DNA of 64,000 nucleotides, from assembly GCA_958366985.1 (NCBI GenBank), contig CATXDC010000016.1, positions 1 to 64,000 on the forward strand, read 5' to 3'. Made by a program: the position numbers and the translations under genes. Numbering within the stretch: position 1 is the stretch's first letter; every line of letters begins with the position of its first letter. The notes beneath the pieces are model-generated. The model searched no databases. It was given only the letters and a program-made list of their open reading frames with translations, and was not told the origin of the DNA. The DNA is from an uncultured Oscillospiraceae bacterium (GTDB lineage Bacteria; Bacillota; Clostridia; Oscillospirales; Acutalibacteraceae). Below, piece by piece: positions 17,382-23,536 of this stretch.

Positions 17382-17563
17382 TTGATAGCTGCAGAATGGA
17401 TATTATGTCCTGTTTGCGGTAAAGGTTACAGATACGGGGAGATACCGAGTTAAAAAACTTTCCTCGCTACTGCCCGAAATGCAAGCAGGAAACCTTGATG
17501 AATGCAAGGGAATTACATATAACCGTCATCAAAGAGCCAGACGCAAAGACGCAGAGCCGACGA
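17382..17563 (+). pseudogene. Degenerate cysteine-rich KTR protein gene, copy 6
   Basis: TTG 17382 (after GAGGGGAG) reads IAAEWILCPVCGKG, then loses four bases at the KTR motif and leaves frame. The second half CPKCKQETLMNARELHITVIK survives. Its usual stop CGA-TGA has mutated to CGA-CGA, so the distal frame runs on past the hairpin. Confidence 0.85.
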
Positions 17564-17598
17564 TTTGTGAGTCAACTCACAGATCGTCGGCTCTTTTT
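17553..17598 (+). terminator. KTR-end hairpin terminator, copy 6
   Basis: AGAGCCGACGA-TTTGTGAG / CTCACA-GA-TCGTCGGCTCT then TTTTT. Compared with copy 8, T-A is replaced by C-G on both sides (GATGA/TCATC to GACGA/TCGTC), a compensatory change. Confidence 0.88.
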
Positions 17599-17604
17599 AA
17601 TTAT

Positions 17605-17825
17605 TTATCATATCGGCTTAAATTTAAAGTCAAAGATATTGCTTCTTTTGTCCACAAGCTCACCACCTATTCTCTGAATATCTTGATTTTGTATTTTATG
17701 ATATGATTTCTTAAACAACTATGTTAAATATCTTATAATAGGATACTTAATACCCTAATATAAGATATTTTACTTTGGTAGCATAGAGTAGCATTGTTGA
17801 TTCAAGCATAAAGTTGTGATACACT
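17605..17825 (+). repeat. Spacer repeat copy 2 after KTR terminator
   Basis: Counterpart of 13551-13760, starting TATCATATCGGCTTAAATTT. It has diverged and gained an ATATCTTATAATAGGATAC-like stretch. It ends at a promoter for the attenuator-controlled module 6. Confidence 0.7.
17797..17825 (+). promoter_or_regulatory. Promoter of the leader-peptide module
   Basis: TTGATT (17797-17802), 17-bp spacer, TACACT (17820-17825). Transcription would start near 17832, about 30 nt before the leader ATG. Confidence 0.7.
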
Positions 17826-17862
17826 AAAGAAAAATGGTGAAAACACTTGGTGGTGAGAATAT

Positions 17863-17922
17863 ATGTGTACGAATAAGAAAAGGAAAAACGATGCTTTGCT
17901 CCTTGCAAAGCCAGTAAATTAA
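17863..17922 (+). CDS. 19-aa leader peptide
   Basis: MCTNKKRKNDALLLAKPVN, with GGTGGTGAG upstream. The codons from Ala-11 to Lys-16 overlay the 5' arms of two competing hairpins. Short leaders of this kind stall ribosomes in antibiotic-inducible genes (erm, cat and ABC-F types), and the first downstream product is followed by an acetyltransferase of the streptogramin/chloramphenicol family. Assignment as a leader is inferred from position and structure. Confidence 0.7.
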   Translation: MCTNKKRKNDALLLAKPVN

Positions 17923-18000
17923 GCGACATTTGCAAGGAGTATTATATAGTCGCTAAGTGAATAATCTGGCTTTGCTGCTTGACTTTATCAATCAAGGAGG
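17899..18000 (+). promoter_or_regulatory. Attenuator with mutually exclusive stems
   Basis: Stem A: CTCCTTGCAAA (17899-17909) with TTTGCAAGGAG (17929-17939). Stem B: GCAAAGCCAG (17905-17914) with CTGGCTTTGC (17966-17975), enclosing stem C: AGCGAC (17922-17927) with GTCGCT (17949-17954). A shares bases with B and crosses C, so A and B+C cannot coexist. CTCCTTG can also pair with the ribosome site CAAGGAG at 17993-17999. No T-run follows, which favours translational control. Confidence 0.75.
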
Positions 18001-18008
18001 AAGCCTGT

Positions 18009-18272
18009 ATGAAATATATTAATGCAAATGCAATTCTCCCTGATATGTTGGTCGAGGAACTGCAAAAGTATGTTCAAGCAGGATATATCTATATCCCTGC
18101 TAAAGACGAACAGCATAAGTCTTGGGGTGAATTGTCTGGGTATCGAAAGAAACTTGAAAAACGCAACGCAAGTATTGTTATGGAGTATCAAAATGGTGTT
18201 TCTATGGCGGAGCTTGCTGACCGATATTTTCTTTCGGTATCCGCTATACGAAAAATTATATATAAGAAATAA
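18009..18272 (+). CDS. CD3324-family small DNA-binding-like protein
   Basis: An 87-aa protein with AAGGAGG 9 nt before ATG. The N-terminal YINANAILPDMLVEELQKYVQAGYIYIP is the CD3324 hallmark. The second half RNASIVMEYQNGVSMAELADRYFLSVSAIRKIIY is a Mor-like/resolvase-like helix-turn-helix. The function is unknown; it likely binds DNA or RNA. It is the first gene under the attenuator, and its own terminator follows, so read-through would be needed to reach the acetyltransferase unless a second promoter exists. Confidence 0.85.
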   Translation: MKYINANAILPDMLVEELQKYVQAGYIYIPAKDEQHKSWGELSGYRKKLEKRNASIVMEYQNGVSMAELADRYFLSVSAIRKIIYKK

Positions 18273-18277
18273 TTTTG

Positions 18278-18309
18278 AGAGAGCTGCTGAATAAGTAGCT
18301 CTCTTTTTA
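18278..18309 (+). terminator. Terminator after the CD3324-family gene
   Basis: AGAGAGCT / AGCTCTCT around an 11-nt loop, then TTTTTAT. Confidence 0.85.
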
Positions 18310-18397
18310 TACTAAATGAAGCTGTATTGTTTAGTGAATTGAATAGCGCTCTGGAGATTGATAAAATTGTAATGTATAGAACGAGGAGGAGTGCAAA

Positions 18398-19030
18398 ATG
18401 CCTATTTCAAATAAGATTTATCCAAGAACAGGAGATACACAAACCGTGTACTTAAAAAATGTGATTACAAATCCCAACATAGAAATTGGGGATTACACAA
18501 TGTATAACGATTTTGTTAATGACCCAAAAGACTTTGAGCAAAACAATGTTTTGTATCATTACCCGATAAATCATGATAAGTTGATTATCGGAAAATTTTG
18601 CTCCATTGCTTGCGGTGTTAAGTTTCTGTTTAACAGTGCAAACCATTCTATGTCGTCACTTTCAACGTATCCATTTCCTTTGTTTTTTGAAGAATGGGGA
18701 CTTGATAAAAAAGACGTTACTAAGTCGTGGGACAATAAAGGTGATATTATTATTGGCAATGATGTTTGGATAGGATACGAAGCTGTTATTTTTGCAGGCG
18801 TTACGATTGGCGATGGAGCGATTATTGGTACTCGTGCTGTAGTTACTAAAGATGTTCCGCCTTATACTGTTGTTGGCGGCGTCCCTGCAAAGCCGATAAA
18901 AAAACGCTTTGATGACAAAACAATAGATATATTGCTTGATGTTCAATGGTGGAATTGGTCAGATGAAAAGATTGCTCAAAACCTCGATGCTATTCAATTA
19001 GGCTGTGTCGAACGTATTATGGAGGTTTAG
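18398..19030 (+). CDS. Xenobiotic O-acetyltransferase (Vat/CatB family)
   Basis: A 210-aa left-handed beta-helix acetyltransferase with RBS CGAGGAGG. LYHYPINHDKLIIGKFCSIACGVKFLFNS, then ANHSMSSLSTYPF carries the catalytic His (about residue 80). Hexapeptide repeats IIIGNDVWIGYEAVIFAGVTIGDGAIIGT follow, then VVGGVPAKPIKKRF and WWNW. It uses acetyl-CoA to modify streptogramin A (Vat) or chloramphenicol (CatB), and overall it looks nearer to Vat. The actual drug cannot be settled from sequence. Two nt separate it from the next gene, so they are co-transcribed. Confidence 0.9.
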   Translation: MPISNKIYPRTGDTQTVYLKNVITNPNIEIGDYTMYNDFVNDPKDFEQNNVLYHYPINHDKLIIGKFCSIACGVKFLFNSANHSMSSLSTYPFPLFFEEWGLDKKDVTKSWDNKGDIIIGNDVWIGYEAVIFAGVTIGDGAIIGTRAVVTKDVPPYTVVGGVPAKPIKKRFDDKTIDILLDVQWWNWSDEKIAQNLDAIQLGCVERIMEV

Positions 19031-19032
19031 TT

Positions 19033-19785
19033 ATGTGTACGAGATTTGTTTATAATGGAAACGATACTATCGTTGGATTTAACTTTGACATCGACCTTTC
19101 CGTTTGGACTCATAAGGTTATCGAAGAAAAAAACAGATTTTATATTGGTATAAAAATGCCTGATGGTAATTATCATTCTTTTCACGGAGTGAATAAAAAC
19201 GGTAATGTCGGTACCCTTCTTTATGTAAATGGAAATGAAAAAGGAAAATATAGTAATACCTCAAAGTGTCACACTATTTCAGATTTGACAGAAAGTTTTA
19301 TTAAAGGTGTAATTACTCTTGATGACGCATTAAATATCGTACAAAATAACAGGATTGTATATGCTCCAGATGCTACTATGCAGGCTATGTTATCAGATAA
19401 AAATGGGCGTGTACTGATAATAGAGCCTGGCTTGGGTTTCAGATTGGAGCACGCCAAATATTCGCTCATAACCAACTATTCCGTATTAAGTCCAGAAATA
19501 ACAAAGCCTTATATTGTATCTGGCGATGATAGATTTGAAAGAGCCGACGAACTTCTTAAAAGTTGTAATGATAGTTTTTCCGTTGGTGAAGCATTTCAGA
19601 TATTAAAATCTGTAAAACAAGAGGGGTTATGGGCGACAAGAGTTTCTTTTGTATATTCGGTTAACGAAAATAAGGTATACTATGTTCAAAACAATGATTT
19701 TGAGCATATTTCAAAACACCAATTTATTAATAGCCAAGATTTTGCTCTAAGTTCAAAGAAAAAAGCTAAAGACCAAGAAGGATAG
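19033..19785 (+). CDS. Linear amide C-N hydrolase (choloylglycine hydrolase family)
   Basis: A 250-aa Ntn hydrolase. It begins MCTRFVY; the Cys at position 2 becomes the N-terminal nucleophile after Met removal. Conserved partners are GFNFDIDL (Arg/Asp region), NYHSFHGVNKNG, a loop ending in PGLGFRLEHAKYSLITNYSVL (Asn/Tyr) and Arg in ATRVSFVYS. At 250 aa it is shorter than bile-salt hydrolases (about 320-330) and closer to penicillin V acylase-like or unassigned amidases. Pairing with an acetyltransferase suggests inactivation of an amide-containing drug or a bile or signal amide. Confidence 0.82.
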   Translation: MCTRFVYNGNDTIVGFNFDIDLSVWTHKVIEEKNRFYIGIKMPDGNYHSFHGVNKNGNVGTLLYVNGNEKGKYSNTSKCHTISDLTESFIKGVITLDDALNIVQNNRIVYAPDATMQAMLSDKNGRVLIIEPGLGFRLEHAKYSLITNYSVLSPEITKPYIVSGDDRFERADELLKSCNDSFSVGEAFQILKSVKQEGLWATRVSFVYSVNENKVYYVQNNDFEHISKHQFINSQDFALSSKKKAKDQEG

Positions 19786-19786
19786 T

Positions 19787-19973
19787 ATGAAAAAAGAAAA
19801 GGATACTTTGCTCTGTTTGTGGTAATAAAACCCGTGACAGACTCAGAGTGGATAAAGTTTTGAAAAAATATTTCCTCTGCTGTCTGAAATACAAACAGGA
19901 AAGTTTGATTGATGTAAAGGAACTACACATAACCGTCATCAAAGAACCAGATGCACAGACGCAGAGCCGATGA
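19787..19973 (+). pseudogene. Degenerate cysteine-rich KTR protein gene, copy 7
   Basis: ATG 19787 follows the hydrolase stop by one base and gives only MKKEKDTLLCLW before TAA. With one base restored the first CxxC (ILCPVCGNKT) appears. Both cysteines of the second pair are altered by local changes, and the tail HITVIKEPDAQTQSR with TGA is intact. It is the most diverged copy. Confidence 0.82.
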
Positions 19974-20007
19974 ACTTGTGAGGTAACTCACAGCTCATCG
20001 GCACTTT
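19963..20007 (+). terminator. KTR-end hairpin terminator, copy 7
   Basis: GCCGATGA-ACTTGTGAG / CTCACAGCTCATCGGC then ACTTTG. The stem is strong and the T-run is weak. Confidence 0.72.
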
Positions 20008-20135
20008 GAAATTTAAAATATATACTTTACTGCTATGTCTGCAAATAATTGCTATGATGTTTGCTTGTCATCGATAGAATTGAAAGTTCATATGGTCGTT
20101 ATTGAAATTAGTCATCCCAGATATTATAATAAAAC

Positions 20136-20151
20136 TTGACATAAGATGTCA
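20136..20151 (+). promoter_or_regulatory. WYL-regulator promoter with TGACAT palindrome
   Basis: -35 TTGACA at 20136-20141 lies in the palindrome TGACAT-AAG-ATGTCA (20137-20151). A TATGTT -10 sits 17 bp downstream. The same palindrome type recurs at 21080 before the next gene. Confidence 0.85.
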
Positions 20152-20191
20152 GGGTTTATATGTTATTTTATCTATAACGGAGGATGATTAA

Positions 20192-21082
20192 ATGCAGGAA
20201 AGCAGACTATTCAGAATTGTCTACTATTTGCTTGATAAAGGACGAGCGACTGCTCCTGAATTAGCAGAACATTTTGAAGTATCTGTTAGAACAATATATC
20301 GAGATATAGATACATTAAGTGGAGCTGGTATACCCATATATGCGGAAACAGGCAGAAATGGCGGCATTTACTTGATGAAGGGGTTTGTTTTAGATAAAGC
20401 TGTGCTATCCGATGAAGAAAAACAAGAAATTCTTTTAGCAATGCAAAGCCTGAGCATTGCTCAAAACAATGATGAAATAATAAGAAAACTCTCTGCAATA
20501 TTTAATCTCAATACAGATAATTGGCTTGAAATTGATTTTTCAAGATGGGGTACGCCGCATAGTGATAACAAAAAATTTGAGCAATTAAAATCTGCTGTTA
20601 TCCATCAAAAATGCGTTAAAATTGCTTATGCAAGCTCTTATGAGGAAATTACGGAAAGAATTATACAACCGCTAAAACTTCTGTATAAGTCTATGTCGTG
20701 GTATTTGAAAGCATATTGTACGCTGAAACAAGATTATAGGATTTTCAAGTTGACTCGAATTATGAATATAGAAGTTTTATCTGAAGTTTTTTCTAATAAG
20801 GAGTTTCCTGAATTAGAGATGACTTCAAAGCCAGTCTATAAAAAAATCGTATTAAGATTTCCAAAGGAAGTTGCTTACAGAGTTTATGATGAGTTTGATA
20901 TAACACAAGTCGAAATACAAACAAATGGAGATTTAATTGTTTCGACTCAAATGCCTGAAGATGCTTGGCTGATTGGGTACTTGTTAACTTTTGGAACACA
21001 AGTTGATATTATCGAACCAATGTACTTAAAAGATGTCTTAGCAGAACAGGCAAAAAAAATATATGAAAAAAATAAACCTTGA
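20192..21082 (+). CDS. YafY-type HTH/WYL-domain transcriptional regulator
   Basis: A 296-aa protein with RBS CGGAGGATG. The N-terminal HTH_11 domain reads YYLLDKGRATAPELAEHFEVSVRTIYRDIDTLSGAGIPIYAETGRNGGIYLM. The WYL domain (about 140-215) has QKCVKIAYAS and SMSWYLKAYCTLKQDYRIFKLTRI, and a C-terminal WCX extension follows. Such regulators sense small ligands or nucleic acids. Twin palindromes at 20137 and 21080 make it the likely repressor of itself and of the ClbS operon. Confidence 0.93.
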   Translation: MQESRLFRIVYYLLDKGRATAPELAEHFEVSVRTIYRDIDTLSGAGIPIYAETGRNGGIYLMKGFVLDKAVLSDEEKQEILLAMQSLSIAQNNDEIIRKLSAIFNLNTDNWLEIDFSRWGTPHSDNKKFEQLKSAVIHQKCVKIAYASSYEEITERIIQPLKLLYKSMSWYLKAYCTLKQDYRIFKLTRIMNIEVLSEVFSNKEFPELEMTSKPVYKKIVLRFPKEVAYRVYDEFDITQVEIQTNGDLIVSTQMPEDAWLIGYLLTFGTQVDIIEPMYLKDVLAEQAKKIYEKNKP

Positions 21083-21094
21083 CACAAGGTGTCA
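21079..21094 (+). promoter_or_regulatory. ClbS-operon promoter with TGACAC palindrome
   Basis: TTGACA (21079-21084) lies in TGACAC-AAG-GTGTCA (21080-21094). The AAG centre and TGACA arms are the same as at 20137, with the outer base pair changed on both arms. It overlaps the last codons of the WYL gene. Confidence 0.85.
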
Positions 21095-21150
21095 ACATTA
21101 TTGTGATACTCTTATGATAGACTATTGTTATTTGGAGGAAAGAAAAGATT

Positions 21151-21693
21151 ATGGGTAGACCATCATCAAAAATAGATTTAATAAACGCAGCAACAGCAAA
21201 CTACGAAAAAATGAATACCTTGATTTCAGGATTAACAGAGAATGAATTATCGACACCTTTTGATTTTTCCAACGATGTAAAGAAAAAAGAAGCGCATTGG
21301 AAAAGAGATAAAAATTTAAGAGATATTTTAATTCATCTTTATGAATGGCATCAGTTATTACTTAATTGGGTGCAATCAAATAGAGGGGGTAATAATACTA
21401 CCTTTATTCCTGCACCATATAATTGGAAAACCTATGGTGAAATGAATGTTGAGTTTTGGAATAAACATCAAAAAACAACTTTGGAAGAAGCAAAAAGTAT
21501 GCTTCAAAAATCACACAGCGAAGTTATGCAGCTAATGGAACACTTTTCAAATGAAGAACTGTTTTCTAAAGGCGTATATAAATGGGGTGGCGGAAGTACT
21601 TTGGGGTCATATTTTATTAGTGTTACAGCAAGTCATTATGACTGGGCTATGAAAAAACTAAAAGCACACAGGAAAAATTGTACTGCTAAATAG
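21151..21693 (+). CDS. ClbS/DfsB-family four-helix protein
   Basis: A 180-aa protein with RBS TTGGAGGAAAG. It begins MGRPSSKIDLINAATANYEK and carries LRDILIHLYEWHQLLLNWV, FIPAPYNWKTYGEMN and YKWGGGSTLGSYFISVTASHYDWAMKKL, all marks of ClbS/DfsB (DinB-like fold). ClbS of the colibactin pathway opens the reactive cyclopropane and so protects DNA. Here no genotoxin cluster is present, so it more likely gives stand-alone protection from colibactin-like or other alkylators. First gene of the operon controlled by the 21079 palindrome. Confidence 0.88.
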   Translation: MGRPSSKIDLINAATANYEKMNTLISGLTENELSTPFDFSNDVKKKEAHWKRDKNLRDILIHLYEWHQLLLNWVQSNRGGNNTTFIPAPYNWKTYGEMNVEFWNKHQKTTLEEAKSMLQKSHSEVMQLMEHFSNEELFSKGVYKWGGGSTLGSYFISVTASHYDWAMKKLKAHRKNCTAK

Positions 21694-21715
21694 CGAATTG
21701 GAAAGGAACAATAAT

Positions 21716-22600
21716 ATGCACTATGTGACCGCAAAAGGTATCTTGTCAGCAAAAAATGGAATGAATTTATATCGTGGTTGCTCTCACGGGTGCATCTATT
21801 GTGACTCCAGAAGTAACTGTTACCATATGGAACACGATTTTGAGGATATTGAAATTAAAGAGAATGCTATTCCTCTCTTAGAAAATGCTCTTAAACGAAA
21901 ACGGAAAAAATGTATGATAGGGACAGGCTCTATGACCGACCCTTACATTCCATTAGAATTGGAAATCGGATATGTTAGAAAGGCGCTTTCGTTAATATAT
22001 GAATATGGTTGCGGTTTTACAGTAATAACCAAGTCAAACCGTATAATGCGTGATATAGACCTGTTAAAGAAGATAAATGAAAAAACAAAGTGTGTCGTTC
22101 AAATGACCCTAACGACCTATGATGAAGAAGTATGTAGAAAAATTGAGCCAAATGTCAGCACAACAGCCGAACGCTTTGAAGTTTTGAAACAGATGCGAGA
22201 TGCAGGAATACCTACTGTTGTGTGGATGACTCCAATTTTGCCATTTATCAATGATACGGAAGAAAACATCTCTGGCATTTTGGATATGTGTATTGAAGCA
22301 AAGGTATATGGCATTATTTGTTTTGGAATGGGTCTGACACTTCGTGAAGGGAACAGAGAATACTTTTATAAACAATTAGACCGTTTATACCCACGATTAA
22401 AGGAAAAATACATTGAACGATACGGAAATCAATATATAATTGCCAGTCCGAACAATACAAATTTAATGCACTTGTTTCATAAAAAGTGCGAACAGTATGG
22501 AATAGTCCATAACAACGAGCAGATTTTTAACTATTTGCGTACTTTTGAGGAGAAAGATATAGGTAAGCAACTTAGCCTTTGGGATTTGGAAACGAGATAA
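21716..22600 (+). CDS. SPL-family radical SAM protein
   Basis: A 294-aa protein; ATG 21716 (MHYVTAKGILSAKNGMNLYRG) is preceded by GAAAGGA. The cluster motif is GCSHGCIYCDSRS, CxxxCxxC, near residue 22. Other marks are IGTGSMTDPYIPLE, TVITKSNRIMRD and MTPILPFINDTEENI. This is the Rv2578c/SplB-related family of unknown substrate, whose founder repairs spore photoproduct in DNA. Its place beside ClbS and GyrI-like proteins suggests a DNA-damage or toxin-detoxification role (inference). Confidence 0.88.
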   Translation: MHYVTAKGILSAKNGMNLYRGCSHGCIYCDSRSNCYHMEHDFEDIEIKENAIPLLENALKRKRKKCMIGTGSMTDPYIPLELEIGYVRKALSLIYEYGCGFTVITKSNRIMRDIDLLKKINEKTKCVVQMTLTTYDEEVCRKIEPNVSTTAERFEVLKQMRDAGIPTVVWMTPILPFINDTEENISGILDMCIEAKVYGIICFGMGLTLREGNREYFYKQLDRLYPRLKEKYIERYGNQYIIASPNNTNLMHLFHKKCEQYGIVHNNEQIFNYLRTFEEKDIGKQLSLWDLETR

Positions 22601-22630
22601 ATATATTTTTGAGAAAGTGAGGTTAAATAG

Positions 22631-23269
22631 ATGGCTTTTGATTTTAAGAAAGAATACAAGGAGCTTTATATGCCAAAGAGCAAACCAGAAATTGTGATTG
22701 TTCCAACGGCAAATTATATAGCGGTACGGGGACAAGGTAACCCAAATGAAGATGGTGGAGATTATCAGAAAGCAATAGCTGTGCTATACGCAGTCGCATA
22801 TACATTGAAAATGAGCTATAAGACTGAGCATAAAATAGAGGGGTTTTATGAGTATGTTGTTCCCCCTCTTGAAGGATTTTGGTGGCAGAATAGTTGCCAT
22901 AGCATAGATTATGCAAATAAAGATACCTTTAATTGGATTTCCGTTATTCGTCTGCCTGATTTTGTTACAAAAAAAGATTTTGATTGGGCGGTTGAAACAG
23001 CAACAAAAAAGAAAAAGTTAGATTGTTCCCCTGCGGAGTTTCTAACAATCGAGGAGGGGTTATGTGTGCAGATTATGCACATCGGGTCGTTTGATAATGA
23101 GCCTGCGACCGTTGCTGTTATGGATAAGTTTATAAACGAGAACGGATATATCAATGATATAAGCGATACTCGGCTACATCACGAAATTTATATGTCTGAC
23201 GCACGAAAGGTTGCCCCTGAAAAGTGGAAAACCATCATAAGGCATCCGATTAGAAAAAGAAATAATTGA
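22631..23269 (+). CDS. GyrI-like small-molecule-binding protein
   Basis: A 212-aa protein. FDFKKEYKELYMPKSKPEIVIVPTANYIAVRGQGNPNED is the typical start of GyrI-like domain proteins, followed by LYAVAYTLKM, EGFYEYVVPPLEGFW and the end MSDARKVAPEKWKTIIRHPI. The SHS2/GyrI fold binds drug-like ligands, and some homologues hydrolyse cyclopropane-type genotoxins. Together with ClbS in one operon this points to defence against reactive cyclopropane or similar DNA-damaging metabolites. It is followed after 16 nt by the intact KTR gene. Confidence 0.9.
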   Translation: MAFDFKKEYKELYMPKSKPEIVIVPTANYIAVRGQGNPNEDGGDYQKAIAVLYAVAYTLKMSYKTEHKIEGFYEYVVPPLEGFWWQNSCHSIDYANKDTFNWISVIRLPDFVTKKDFDWAVETATKKKKLDCSPAEFLTIEEGLCVQIMHIGSFDNEPATVAVMDKFINENGYINDISDTRLHHEIYMSDARKVAPEKWKTIIRHPIRKRNN

Positions 23270-23285
23270 AGCAAATGGTGAAAAT

Positions 23286-23477
23286 ATGGTAAAAACAGCA
23301 GAATGGGTACTATGCCCCGTTTGTGGCAGCAAAACAAGGTTACAGATACGGGAAGATACAAAGTTAAAGAATTTTCCCCTCTACTGTCCGAAATGTAAAC
23401 AGGAAACTTTAATTAGCGTCAAAGAGTTACAAATAACTGTCATCAAAGAGCCAGACGCAAAGACGCAGAGCCGATGA
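23286..23477 (+). CDS. Cysteine-rich KTR domain protein (second intact copy)
   Basis: 63 aa: TAEWVLCPVCGSKTRLQIREDT, then CPKCKQETLISVKELQITVIK and the common tail EPDAKTQSR. Both CxxC pairs are present. The RBS is poor (GGTGAAAAT), so expression may depend on coupling to the GyrI gene. It represents the archetype of the KTR-plus-hairpin unit that ends most modules. Confidence 0.82.
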   Translation: MVKTAEWVLCPVCGSKTRLQIREDTKLKNFPLYCPKCKQETLISVKELQITVIKEPDAKTQSR

Positions 23478-23512
23478 ATTTGTGAGCTATCTCACAGATC
23501 ATCGGCTCTTTA
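23467..23512. terminator. KTR-end hairpin terminator, copy 8 (bidirectional)
   Basis: AGAGCCGATGA-ATT-TGTGAG-CTAT-CTCACA-GA-TCATCGGCTCT then TTTATATTTT, the best-preserved copy. It lies between the KTR gene and the convergent kinase at 23537, so it may stop transcription from both sides. Confidence 0.85.
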
Positions 23513-23536
23513 TATTTTGTATTGAAATTAAATTGA

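Noticed and set aside
217..23512. Regular repeats that could suggest a CRISPR array
   Set aside because: Units are 180-440 bp, contain a protein-coding gene and are kilobases apart; no cas genes and no short spacers.
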